Shown here in pieces: positions 34,509-42,593 of a stretch of 57,880 nucleotides of DNA. Positions within the stretch are counted from its first letter, which is position 1; each line of letters opens with the position of its first letter. Below the pieces are notes generated by a model. The model was not told the origin of the DNA and searched no databases. It was given only the letters and a program-made list of their open reading frames with translations. The position numbers and the translations under genes were made by a program. Origin of the DNA: Alphaproteobacteria bacterium (GTDB taxonomy: Bacteria; Pseudomonadota; Alphaproteobacteria; JAOXRX01); the NCBI GenBank assembly GCA_025800285.1, contig JAOXRX010000036.1, positions 1 through 57,880 on the forward strand. Reading direction: 5' to 3'.

Positions 34509-34546
34509 CAGGAGATATGCCTTTAATTTAAAAGAGAGGATTATAA

Positions 34547-34720
34547 GTGAACAGTTTTACGAAATACTTTGAAGTTACAAAAACCCCTGAAGGGAAATAC
34601 ATACATAAAAAAACAGGAGAAGAAATGAGACCTTCCTGTGCTACTTGCAGAACAAGAGGCAAAATATATTGTCCTATAAGCAAATGTAATGGAAATAATT
34701 GCGGGAATACACCTAAATAA
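34547..34720 (+). CDS. Very small Cys-rich protein before flavodoxin
   Basis: 57 residues, starting at GTG with GAGAGGA 6 nt upstream. After a Lys/Thr-rich start (NSFTKYFEVTKTPEGKY) come five cysteines, arranged C-x2-C-x7-C-x4-C-x4-C, ending near the C-terminus. This spacing could hold a zinc ion or an iron-sulfur cluster. No family is recognised. It lies 38 bp after the previous gene and 25 bp before flavodoxin in the same Fur-controlled run. Confidence 0.65.
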   Translation: MNSFTKYFEVTKTPEGKYIHKKTGEEMRPSCATCRTRGKIYCPISKCNGNNCGNTPK

Positions 34721-34745
34721 TTTTATATAGAAAGAGGTAATTTAA

Positions 34746-35186
34746 ATGAATATAAAAATACTATTTGGAACAGAAACAGGAAATGCTGAAGAAGCAGCTA
34801 ATGTTATTTCTCAAAAATTAAACGAGGCATCTTTATCAGCTGAAGTTTTAGATATGTCGAAATCTAGTCTTGAAGATATAAAGAACTGTGATGTAGCTCT
34901 AATATCTACGAGCACTTGGGGAGATGGTGATGCTCCGACTAATGCCATGACTATGTTGGAAAGCATATCTGCAGAAACAAACACAGAGGATTTATCAGGA
35001 GTTAAATTTGCAGTATTTGCTCTGGGAGACTCTATGTATCCTAACTTCTGTCAAGCTGGAGAAGATTTTGATAATGCTTTGTCTAAGCTTGGGGCGGAAA
35101 GAATAGCTGAATTATGTAAGAATGAAGATGATTTTTATCAGAACATTGCTCCTTGGGTTGAGCAGATAATTAATGCTATAAAATAA
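34746..35186 (+). CDS. Flavodoxin
   Basis: 146-residue short-chain flavodoxin or MioC-like FMN protein. The phosphate loop is FGTETGNAEEAA. The FMN-ring loops are STSTWGDGDAP and FALGDSMYPNFCQAG. Flavodoxins replace ferredoxin as electron carriers when iron is short, which fits its position behind fur and a Fur box. The ribosome binding site is AAAGAGG. Confidence 0.93.
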   Translation: MNIKILFGTETGNAEEAANVISQKLNEASLSAEVLDMSKSSLEDIKNCDVALISTSTWGDGDAPTNAMTMLESISAETNTEDLSGVKFAVFALGDSMYPNFCQAGEDFDNALSKLGAERIAELCKNEDDFYQNIAPWVEQIINAIK

Positions 35187-35208
35187 TTTAAAAAATTTTC
35201 CTAATTTT

Positions 35209-35236
35209 AAATGGCCTCTCCTGAGGCCATTTTTTT
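35209..35236 (+). terminator. Terminator of the fur-flavodoxin operon
   Basis: AAATGGCCTC, TCCT loop, GAGGCCATTT and further Ts. Confidence 0.92.
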
Positions 35237-35284
35237 ATTTTTATAAAAACAAAATTCAAACTTCTTGTAAAAAAATGTTCTCAA

Positions 35285-35421
35285 TGGTAGGTGCTGCGGG
35301 ATTACTTTGTTGCGGTCGCAAGGGCCCTTTCAAAGTTGCAAAACTACGGTTTCCTACGGTTTCTGCGAAACCTTTGAAATCTAGACAGTTTTCTAACCCA
35401 AGGGTTCTAATGCTAACCCTT
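35285..35421 (-). repeat. tRNA-Lys 3'-end-like structured unit 1
   Basis: Read on the minus strand, the unit starts after TAAATATATA, passes a CTTGGGTTAGA stretch like the 5' side of a T-arm, then about 85 nt rich in hairpins (GGTTTC/GAAACC, ACTTTG/CAAAGT, AAGGGCCCTT), and ends ATCCCGCAGCACCTACCA, like the 3' end of the neighbouring tRNA-Lys. No D- or anticodon arm is present. It is the more diverged of the two units and has no clear terminator of its own. Confidence 0.7.
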
Positions 35422-35431
35422 ATATATTTAC

Positions 35432-35459
35432 AAAAAAAAGACTGCCAAAAGGCAGTCTA
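35432..35459 (-). terminator. Terminator after unit 2 (minus strand)
   Basis: AGACTGCC, TTTT loop, GGCAGTCT and a run of eight Ts on the minus strand, starting about 12 nt after the CCA of unit 2. Confidence 0.85.
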
Positions 35460-35470
35460 TTTGTTATAAA

Positions 35471-35611
35471 TGGTAGGCGCTGCGGGATTACTTTCGTGCG
35501 ACCTTGCAGGTCTTCGAAAGTTGCAAAGACTACAGATTTGCTGCGGTTGCTACGCTCCCTAGCAAATCTAAGCGTATTGTCGAACCCATGGGTTCAAAGT
35601 CCAAAGTGCCT
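35471..35611 (-). repeat. tRNA-Lys 3'-end-like structured unit 2
   Basis: Minus strand: AGGCACT at the 5' side and AGCGCCT-ACCA at the 3' side can pair in six of seven positions. The T-arm sequence CATGGGTTCGA is identical to that of tRNA-Lys, but about 90 nt separate it from ATCCCGCAGCGCCTACCA. The inserted part folds into long stems (GATTTGCT/AGCAAATC; ACTTTCG/CGAAAGT enclosing GACCT/AGGTC). Flanking TAAATATATA and a terminator match the layout around unit 1. Confidence 0.75.
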
Positions 35612-35621
35612 ATATATTTAT

Positions 35622-35646
35622 AAAAAAAATCCCCCAAACGGGGGAT
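35622..35646 (-). terminator. Terminator of tRNA-Lys (minus strand)
   Basis: AATCCCCC, GTTT loop, GGGGGATT and a run of Ts on the minus strand, shortly after the tRNA's CCA. Confidence 0.88.
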
Positions 35647-35658
35647 TGTTTTTATAAA

Positions 35659-35734
35659 TGGTAGGCGCTACGGGATTCGAACCCATGACCTACTGATTAA
35701 AAGTCAGTTGCTCTACCAGCTGAGCTAAGCACCC
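35659..35734 (-). tRNA. tRNA-Lys (anticodon TTT)
   Basis: Minus strand, 76 nt with encoded CCA. The anticodon loop lies in CTGACTTTTAATCAG, D-arm in AGCTCAGCTGGTAGAGC, T-arm in TGGGTTCGAATCCC. The acceptor GGGTGCT/AGCGCCT contains two G-T pairs. Confidence 0.96.
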
Positions 35735-35843
35735 TTATTAACCACTTATGAAAGGCATATTATATCAACTTCCTCTTTTAGTCAAGTTATTTCTTTAAAA
35801 AAAATCAAAAAAATAAAAATTGATATTTTATTTACTTTAATAT

Positions 35844-36782
35844 ATGATTATGTGTATGAAATGTTTAAATGTTATGGATGATTTAAGAGAGTATATCAAC
35901 AAGTGGAATCTCTTTTTAAAACAAGAAAAAAATTTATCTGATAATACTATTAGAGCTTACAATATAGATATGGAAAACTTTATAAATTTTTATAATGAAT
36001 TTCATAATAAGAAACCTAGCATAAATGATTTATCTAGTGCAGACTTAACAGATTTCCGTTCTTGGTTATCAGAGAAAGCTATGCAAGGAGTTTTACCAGA
36101 CTCTAGAGCTCGTTCCATAGCAGGATTAAGAAACTTTTTTCACTTCATGGATAAAATAGGGCAAATGCATAATGCCAGCATTGATGTGTTAAACTCTCCA
36201 AAAGCTTCTAAGAAGTTACCAAAGCCTATTGATAAGAGAGCAATTGATGAGATATTGAAATTCGCAGAAGAAGACAGTGATGATTGGGTTGGGAAAAGAG
36301 ATAGAGCTCTATTTACTTTATTATATGCCTGCGGATTAAGAATAAGCGAAGCAATAAGTCTAAACTTTGGAGATATAAACTCAATGTCAGAGACAATTAC
36401 TATATTAGGTAAAGGAAATAAAGAAAGAATAGTCCCTATAATAAATCAAGCCAAAGATGCTATCTTTAAATATACAAATGAATGCCCTTTTAATTTTGAA
36501 AAAGACTCTGCTTTATTTTTAGGAAAACGAGGAAAAAGATTAAACCCAGGAGTAGCAGAAAGAACTTTAAGAAATATACGATATTCTTTAGGCTTACCAA
36601 ACAGTCTAACTCCACATGCTTTTAGACACTCATTTGCGACACACATTCTATCTAGCGGAGGAGATTTAAGATCTATTCAAAGTATGCTTGGACACTCATC
36701 TTTACAAACAACTCAAAAATATACAAAGATTGACGAAGAACACTTAGCAAACATTTACAACAAATGTCATCCTAGAAAATAA
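35844..36782 (+). CDS. xerC: Tyrosine recombinase XerC-like
   Basis: 312 residues (or 302 if Met11 is the start; neither has a clear ribosome binding site). The N-terminal SAM-like domain reads LSDNTIRAYNIDMENF. The catalytic domain shows Arg in YACGLRISEA, Lys in GKGNKER, His-x-x-Arg in HAFRHSFATH, His in MLGHSSLQTTQ and the nucleophile Tyr in QKYTKI. The pattern is that of the housekeeping XerC/XerD resolving chromosome dimers at dif, not of a phage integrase. It stands beside tRNA-Lys and its repeats, which could mislead. Confidence 0.87.
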   Translation: MIMCMKCLNVMDDLREYINKWNLFLKQEKNLSDNTIRAYNIDMENFINFYNEFHNKKPSINDLSSADLTDFRSWLSEKAMQGVLPDSRARSIAGLRNFFHFMDKIGQMHNASIDVLNSPKASKKLPKPIDKRAIDEILKFAEEDSDDWVGKRDRALFTLLYACGLRISEAISLNFGDINSMSETITILGKGNKERIVPIINQAKDAIFKYTNECPFNFEKDSALFLGKRGKRLNPGVAERTLRNIRYSLGLPNSLTPHAFRHSFATHILSSGGDLRSIQSMLGHSSLQTTQKYTKIDEEHLANIYNKCHPRK

Positions 36783-36792
36783 AAACACTAAC

Positions 36793-37638
36793 TTATGCAA
36801 TATATTTTTTAAACCATGTTCTTTGTCTTTTTGCATACCTTCTTGTTTGCATTTGAGCTTTTTCAATTGCTTCTTCTAAACTCATTTCTTCTTTTATATA
36901 AGATATAATTTCAGGAACACCTATAGCTTTCATAGCTGGCAAACTTTCATCTAAATCCATAGACATAAGAGCTTTAACTTCCTCAATAGCCCCCTGCTCT
37001 ATCATTTTTACAAAACGACCATCGCATTTTTTATAAAGCTCTTGCAAATCTGGCATAATAATTCTTAAATCAAAATCTAAATCATCTCTAACCCCAACAT
37101 TAGGAACTGAGTTCCAATAAGCCATAGATTTCCCCGTAGCTTTTAAAACTTCATAAGCTCTACAAACTCTTTGACTGTCATTCTCACTTAATCTTTTTCT
37201 ATCATCTTCCGAAATTTCTTTATATAAAGAAGAACTCCCCTCTTCTAATAATCTTGTCCTAGCATTTTTACGGATTTCTGTAGGTATATCTGGTATAGGG
37301 GTCAAACCTTCCATTAAAGATTTTATATACATACCTGTTCCACCAACAATTATAGGTAATTTCCCTTTAGATATAACATCATCTATTTCTTTTAAAGCTC
37401 TTTCTCTCCATAGATTTGCATTACAAGCTTCTGCTGGAGATAAATATCCATAAAGCCTATGTTCAACTTCACCTTCATCTTGTTTTGATGGTCTTGCTGT
37501 GATAATCCTCAGCACATCATAAACCTGCATAGAGTCACAATTTATAATCACTCCATTTTCTTTCAAAGCCAACTCTTTTGCAACGGAAGATTTACCACTT
37601 GCTGTAGGACCAGCTATAATTACTACTTTATTTTTCAT
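36793..37638 (-). CDS. miaA: tRNA dimethylallyltransferase MiaA
   Basis: 281 residues. P-loop GPTASGKSSVAKEL, substrate motif INCDSMQVYDVLRI, and IIVGGTGMYIKSLMEGL. It transfers a dimethylallyl group to A37 of tRNAs reading UNN codons, such as the leucine tRNAs here. It is slightly shorter than the usual 300-310. Its start overlaps the end of cdd by 11 bp. Confidence 0.95.
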   Translation of the reverse strand: MKNKVVIIAGPTASGKSSVAKELALKENGVIINCDSMQVYDVLRIITARPSKQDEGEVEHRLYGYLSPAEACNANLWRERALKEIDDVISKGKLPIIVGGTGMYIKSLMEGLTPIPDIPTEIRKNARTRLLEEGSSSLYKEISEDDRKRLSENDSQRVCRAYEVLKATGKSMAYWNSVPNVGVRDDLDFDLRIIMPDLQELYKKCDGRFVKMIEQGAIEEVKALMSMDLDESLPAMKAIGVPEIISYIKEEMSLEEAIEKAQMQTRRYAKRQRTWFKKYIA

Positions 37639-38026
37639 TTAAGCTAAATCCTCCTGGTAAAAGCTCACCAACAGTAGTTTTTTGTAAATCCCCTGCATCA
37701 TTAAACAAATATATTTCTATATCTTTATCCGCAAACTCTGCCAATCTTTGCCTACACCCACCACACGGAGTTATTATTTTATAATCAGGTCCAATTAAAA
37801 CAACTTTTTCTATTTCTCTTTCTCCTGCTGAAACCATGGCACCAATAGCATTTGTTTCTGCACAAGTTCCTTCTGGATAAGCTGAGTTTTCTGCATTAGC
37901 TCCGACATAGAAGCTTCCTTTTTTTGTAAGAATACAAGCTCCGACTTTGAATTTAGAATAAGGAGCATAAGCATTCCCTCTTGTTCTTTTTGCAAGCTTC
38001 AGCATTTTTTTAATTTTTCTATCCAT
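37628..38026 (-). CDS. cdd: Cytidine deaminase
   Basis: 132 residues, the small homotetrameric class. Zinc ligands and catalytic Glu are in GTCAETNAIGAM and TPCGGCRQRLAEF (three cysteines). Substrate loop APYSKFKVGACI. It sits between murF and miaA in a leftward operon with 8-bp spacing to murF. Confidence 0.96.
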   Translation of the reverse strand: MDRKIKKMLKLAKRTRGNAYAPYSKFKVGACILTKKGSFYVGANAENSAYPEGTCAETNAIGAMVSAGEREIEKVVLIGPDYKIITPCGGCRQRLAEFADKDIEIYLFNDAGDLQKTTVGELLPGGFSLNEK

Positions 38027-38034
38027 TGTAACAC

Positions 38035-39384
38035 CTATTTATTTTTAAAATGATTTATGATTAAAGTCATATTACTACCATGAGAACCTTTTGTCAAAAC
38101 ATTATCTTTATCTTGTAACTCTTCTTCCAAAACATTGAGCAACCCCTCTGATTTTGCACTAAAAGCACCTTGAATTGAAACAGGTAATTCATCAAAAAGC
38201 AATTTCATATATTTCCCACAGCAATAAACTTTATCTATATTATTCTCTAATATAGTAGGTAGAATTGATAAGTGCAAATCTTCTGATCGAGCTCCTAATT
38301 CCAACATATCGCCGAGAACTAAAACTCTTCTTCCTCCTTTTATTAAAGACAGAGTCTTTATTGAAGCAATCATGGATTTAGCACTAGCATTATAAGTCTC
38401 ATCTATAAAAGTTATATCTTTACCATTAAATGAAACTTTTATTTTCTTTCCCCTACCTTCTGTAACAACTATCTTTTTCATATTTAAAGAGGCTTTTGAT
38501 ATATCTAACCCCAAAGCTTTTAACACTCCTATAACACCACAAGAGTTTAAAGCTATATGCTCTCCAGGAATTGATAATTCATAATTATAATCTATATTGT
38601 CTATATTTATTTTGACTTCACTTGAGCCCTCTTTACAAGTAACACTCTCTAAAGAGATGTCTGCACCTGTTCCAAAGGTTATTATAGAATCTGTATTACT
38701 TTTTGCTTGTTTCAAAAGAACATCAAAACAAGGACTATCTTTAGGTAATACAGCAGTCCCCTTTAAGTCTTCAAATATTTCTGCTTTAGCAAGAGCAATA
38801 TCTTCTATAGAATTAAAAAACTCTATATGACACTCTGCTACAGTAGTAATTAGAGCTACCTGCGGTCTCACTTGTTTAACCAAAGATGATATTTCTCCTG
38901 CATGATTCATACCAAGCTCAATAACTGCAAAATCTGTACTTTCTGGCATATTAGCTAATGTTAAAGGAACTCCGTAGTGATTATTATAATTACCAGCTGT
39001 TGCATAAGTTTCTCCATAAAAAGAAAAAATCTTAGCCAGCATATTTTTAGTTCCAGTTTTCCCTACTGATCCTGTAATAGCTATAAACTTAGCATTTGTT
39101 TTTTCTCTCTTATACTGCCCCATAGCAACTAAAGATGTAAAAGTGTCCTCAACTTTTATTAAAGGGAACCCCTCTAATTCTTTATTAAAGGATTTAGGGA
39201 CAATTGCACATACAGCTCCAGCTTTTATAGCATTGTCTAAATACTGCTCTCCCCCCTCTATTGCGACGAAAACATCTCCCGCTTTTGTATTACGAGTATT
39301 TATAGAAACCCCCTCTGCAACAAAAGGTATCTTATTAAAATCTCCAGATACAGCTTCTAATAATTTTTTATCATTCCATAACAT
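38035..39384 (-). CDS. murF: UDP-MurNAc-tripeptide:D-Ala-D-Ala ligase MurF
   Basis: 449 residues. Mur-ligase ATP loop AITGSVGKTGTKNML, ligase motifs ELGMNHAGEIS and NSCGVIGVLKALG, C-terminal TYNASAKSMIASIKTL and LGDMLELG. It adds D-Ala-D-Ala to the peptidoglycan precursor. It stands alone among peptidoglycan genes here, with cdd and miaA downstream. Confidence 0.95.
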   Translation of the reverse strand: MLWNDKKLLEAVSGDFNKIPFVAEGVSINTRNTKAGDVFVAIEGGEQYLDNAIKAGAVCAIVPKSFNKELEGFPLIKVEDTFTSLVAMGQYKREKTNAKFIAITGSVGKTGTKNMLAKIFSFYGETYATAGNYNNHYGVPLTLANMPESTDFAVIELGMNHAGEISSLVKQVRPQVALITTVAECHIEFFNSIEDIALAKAEIFEDLKGTAVLPKDSPCFDVLLKQAKSNTDSIITFGTGADISLESVTCKEGSSEVKINIDNIDYNYELSIPGEHIALNSCGVIGVLKALGLDISKASLNMKKIVVTEGRGKKIKVSFNGKDITFIDETYNASAKSMIASIKTLSLIKGGRRVLVLGDMLELGARSEDLHLSILPTILENNIDKVYCCGKYMKLLFDELPVSIQGAFSAKSEGLLNVLEEELQDKDNVLTKGSHGSNMTLIINHFKNK

Positions 39385-39466
39385 AGTTTTTCATCTCCAT
39401 ATTTTATACTTATTGCTTTTAGCATATATAGAGAAAAATATCCAGTAAGATTTAAAAAATTTGATA

Positions 39467-39512
39467 TAAAAAAGAGCCTCTCCATATACATATATATTTT
39501 AGAAAGGCTCTA
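39467..39512 (-). terminator. Terminator of pyrG
   Basis: Minus strand: AGAGCCT, a 25-base loop, AGGCTCT and a T-run, about 20 bp after the pyrG stop. Confidence 0.75.
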
Positions 39513-39531
39513 TTTATAAGAATAAAAAGTA

Positions 39532-41193
39532 TTAATCTATTTTTTCCATTCTTTCACGATGCTTTTTAATTGCTGCTTTCACAAAAGAAGCAAATAAAGG
39601 ATGTGGAGTTGTTGGTTTTGATTTAAACTCTGGATGGAATTGAACACCAACAAACCAAGAATGATCAGCTATTTCTATAATTTCAGGTAGATTACCATCT
39701 GGGGACATTCCTGAAAATACTAAGCCAGCTTTTTCTAATTGTTTTTTATAATGAATATTCACTTCATATCTATGTCTATGTCTTTCAGATATATCAGCTT
39801 TACCATATATTTTTTGCACTAGAGAACCTTTTTTAAGCTTACAAGGATAAGCTCCTAATCTCATAGTCCCGCCTAAATCAGAGTTCTCATCTCTTTTTTC
39901 TTTAGTTCCTTTATGATGATTATCCCACTCTTCAATAAGAGATATAATTTTATGTTCTGGATGCTCTACTAATTCTGTAGAATTAGCTCCTTTAAGTTTT
40001 GCAACATCTCTTGCATAATCTACAACTGCCATTTGCATACCGAAACATATACCAAAGAAAGGAATATCATTTTTTCTAGCATATCTTGCTGATAATATTT
40101 TACCAGTTGTTCCTCTTTCCCCAAAGCCACCAGGAATAAGAATACCATCAACTTCATGTAATAACTCTTCTGCTAAGGACTTATCAACTTTTTCTGCATC
40201 AATCCACTTAAGGTTCACTTTACATTTATTAGCAATACCTCCATGATCAAGAGCTTCGATTAAAGATTTATAACTTTCTAATAAATTTATATATTTACCT
40301 ACGACACCTATAGTAACTTCTGCTTCTGGGAATAAGGATGCTCTTAAAACATTCTTCCAAGTTGTCAAATTAGCAGTCTTACCTCTCATATGTAAACACT
40401 TAAGTATTTCTTTATCTAAACCATGCTCATGATAAACATGCGGTACTTTATATATATTATCTACATCTGGAGCTGATATAACTCTATCTTTAGAAACATT
40501 ACAGAACAATGCTATTTTATCTCTATGCTCTTTTGACAGAACACTTTTAGATCTACATAAAACAATTTGAGGCTGAATACCAAATGATAACAATTCTTTA
40601 ACAGAGTGTTGTGTTGGTTTAGTTTTAATTTCCCCAGCTTTTTCTAAGTTAGGCAATAGAGTTAAATGCATATAAACACAATTTTCTCTACCGTAATCAT
40701 TACCGAATTGTCTTATAGCCTCAAGATATGGAGTAACCTCTATATCTCCGACTGTTCCTCCGATTTCAATAAATATAAAATCGTATTCTCCAACACCTTC
40801 TTTTATAAACTCTTTTATTTCATCTGTTACATGAGGTATTACCTGAATACAACGACCTAAATAATCGCCTTTTCTTTCTTTTTCAAGAACATTTAGATAA
40901 ACTCTACCTGTTGTAATATTATCTTTTTTAGAAGTTTGAACTCCTGCAAATCTTTCGTAATGCCCTAAATCTAAATCTGTTTCACCACCATCATTCGTAA
41001 CAAAAACCTCTCCATGTTGAGTTGGACTCATAGTCCCTGGATCAACATTAAGATACGGATCAATTTTTTTCATTCTCACTTTATAACCACGAGATTTTAA
41101 AATTGCTGCTGTTGCAGCTCCCGCTATACCTTTACCTAATGATGATACAACACCACCCGTTACGAATATAAATTTAGTTTCTCTTTTAGCCAC
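39532..41193 (-). CDS. pyrG: CTP synthase
   Basis: 553 residues. Synthetase domain opens with [18 protein letters not shown] and [15 protein letters not shown]. The glutamine amidotransferase domain has the nucleophile Cys in [12 protein letters not shown] and His-x-Glu in [11 protein letters not shown]. Full length. It is the last gene of the tpiA-secG-pyrG run typical of Alphaproteobacteria, though a hairpin (41227-41257) stands between secG and pyrG. Confidence 0.98.
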   Translation of the reverse strand: MAKRETKFIFVTGGVVSSLGKGIAGAATAAILKSRGYKVRMKKIDPYLNVDPGTMSPTQHGEVFVTNDGGETDLDLGHYERFAGVQTSKKDNITTGRVYLNVLEKERKGDYLGRCIQVIPHVTDEIKEFIKEGVGEYDFIFIEIGGTVGDIEVTPYLEAIRQFGNDYGRENCVYMHLTLLPNLEKAGEIKTKPTQHSVKELLSFGIQPQIVLCRSKSVLSKEHRDKIALFCNVSKDRVISAPDVDNIYKVPHVYHEHGLDKEILKCLHMRGKTANLTTWKNVLRASLFPEAEVTIGVVGKYINLLESYKSLIEALDHGGIANKCKVNLKWIDAEKVDKSLAEELLHEVDGILIPGGFGERGTTGKILSARYARKNDIPFFGICFGMQMAVVDYARDVAKLKGANSTELVEHPEHKIISLIEEWDNHHKGTKEKRDENSDLGGTMRLGAYPCKLKKGSLVQKIYGKADISERHRHRYEVNIHYKKQLEKAGLVFSGMSPDGNLPEIIEIADHSWFVGVQFHPEFKSKPTTPHPLFASFVKAAIKKHRERMEKID

Positions 41194-41226
41194 TATCTAA
41201 AACTCCTTACTTACTTATTTACTATT

Positions 41227-41257
41227 AAAAAAAGAAGTCAAAACAACTTCTTTTTTT
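41227..41257 (-). terminator. Hairpin between secG and pyrG
   Basis: AAAGAAGT and ACTTCTTT around a CAAAACA-type loop, with A-runs and T-runs on both sides. It could partly terminate transcription from tpiA-secG before pyrG. Confidence 0.6.
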
Positions 41258-41264
41258 AAGGTTA

Positions 41265-41645
41265 CTATTTATTCTGATCTTTATCAGATACATCAGTTTC
41301 TGTTGTTATTACTTCCGTTTCGACCGGAGGTGTTTCTTGTGTATCTTGAACCACCTGTTCTACAACAACCTCTTGTTGAACGATTTTATCAACTATTGAT
41401 GAATCTTGAGAATTAACTCTAGAGTATAATATAGCTAGAACAATAGCTAGAACCATAAATGCTCCCGCTAAAACAGCTGTTACTCTTGTTAAAAGATTTG
41501 CGGTTCCTTTTACACCTAAGAAGTCACCCATTCCTCCACCAGAGCCACCTATACCTAGGCCACCGCCTTCTGATTTTTGTATCATAATTACTGCAATTAA
41601 AAATACAGTAACTATAACTTGTATAACTAAAACTATTTCTAGCAT
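41265..41645 (-). CDS. secG: Preprotein translocase subunit SecG
   Basis: 126 residues, two membrane helices (about 3-20 and 53-73) joined by the Gly-rich loop IQKSEGGGLGIGGSGGG, then a Glu/Thr/Val-rich cytoplasmic tail. The tail is long, as in other alphaproteobacterial SecG. It lies 27 bp after tpiA. Confidence 0.93.
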   Translation of the reverse strand: MLEIVLVIQVIVTVFLIAVIMIQKSEGGGLGIGGSGGGMGDFLGVKGTANLLTRVTAVLAGAFMVLAIVLAILYSRVNSQDSSIVDKIVQQEVVVEQVVQDTQETPPVETEVITTETDVSDKDQNK

Positions 41646-41672
41646 TTAAATATCCTCTCTTAATTAATTTAA

Positions 41673-42443
41673 TTAACAAGTAGCACTTTTTGCAATTTCG
41701 ATAAAGCTTTCTGCTGATAAACTTGCACCACCTACTAGAACACCATCAACATTTTCAGTTGCTAGGATTTCTTTAGCATTTGCAGGTTTTACAGAACCAC
41801 CATATAGAACTTTAACATTTTCAAAATCACTCATCATTGTAGCTAGTTTTTCCCTAATAGCTTTGTGCATATCTTCAACATCTTGAATACTTGCAACAAG
41901 ACCTGTACCGATAGCCCAAACTGGCTCATAAGCTACAACTGTATTTTCTGCAGTAGCTCCAGCAGGGATAGATTCTTCTAATTGTTTTGAAACAACTTCT
42001 ATTTCTTTACCAGCTTCTCTTTCTTCTTTTACTTCACCAACACAAATAACACTAACAAGTCCAGCTTCATTTGCAGCAGCTGCTTTTGCTTTAACAATTT
42101 CATTTGTTTCAGCATGATCAGCTCTTCTTTCTGAGTGCCCAACAATAGCATGTGTAGCTTCAATATCTTTAATCATTGTTGCAGAAGTGTCTCCTGTATG
42201 AGCACCTGAAACAGCCGTATGACAATCTTGAGATCCAACCATAAGTTTTGATTCACCTGCAATTTGCACAACTCTATCTAAAATAGGAAATGGAGGGCAA
42301 ATAAGCATTTCGTAAGAATCTTCATTTGTTGATTCACATTGTTTTTGATTCATGAACTCAGCTAGAGGTTTTGCTAAATCTTCAACATAGCTTTTCACAC
42401 CATTCATTTTCCAGTTTCCTGCAATAAGTTTTGTTTTTGACAT
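41673..42443 (-). CDS. tpiA: Triosephosphate isomerase
   Basis: 256 residues. AGNWKMNG with the catalytic Lys, IVGHSERR with the catalytic His, VVAYEPVWAIGTG with the catalytic Glu, and VLYGGSVKPAN binding phosphate. Normal length. First gene of tpiA-secG-pyrG, divergent from the ppiD-like gene. Confidence 0.98.
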   Translation of the reverse strand: MSKTKLIAGNWKMNGVKSYVEDLAKPLAEFMNQKQCESTNEDSYEMLICPPFPILDRVVQIAGESKLMVGSQDCHTAVSGAHTGDTSATMIKDIEATHAIVGHSERRADHAETNEIVKAKAAAANEAGLVSVICVGEVKEEREAGKEIEVVSKQLEESIPAGATAENTVVAYEPVWAIGTGLVASIQDVEDMHKAIREKLATMMSDFENVKVLYGGSVKPANAKEILATENVDGVLVGGASLSAESFIEIAKSATC

Positions 42444-42531
42444 TTTATTTTCCTTTTCTATTGAATTTTCTTATTTTTACTACTTAACATTTTCTTAAAA
42501 AAAAATCTAGTAAAATTTTACATTTTTTAAC

Positions 42532-42559
42532 TTGAAAAAAAAATCTTTTTCTATATTAT
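42532..42559 (+). promoter_or_regulatory. Probable promoter of the envelope operon
   Basis: TTGAAA (42532-42537), a 16-bp spacer and TATTAT (42554-42559), about 35 bp before the ppiD-like ATG. Confidence 0.45.
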
Positions 42560-42593
42560 GAGTATAAACAAAATAAATTAGGAAGAAAATACA

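Noticed and set aside
35285-35611. tmRNA or circularly permuted tmRNA at the tRNA-like units
   Set aside because: No tag-peptide reading frame or tRNA-Ala-type acceptor is present, and the 3' ends match the neighbouring tRNA-Lys, so local copying is simpler.
35844-36782. Phage or island integrase using the neighbouring tRNA-Lys as its attachment site
   Set aside because: The protein has the motif pattern and length of housekeeping XerC, and no island cargo lies between the tRNA 3'-end copies.
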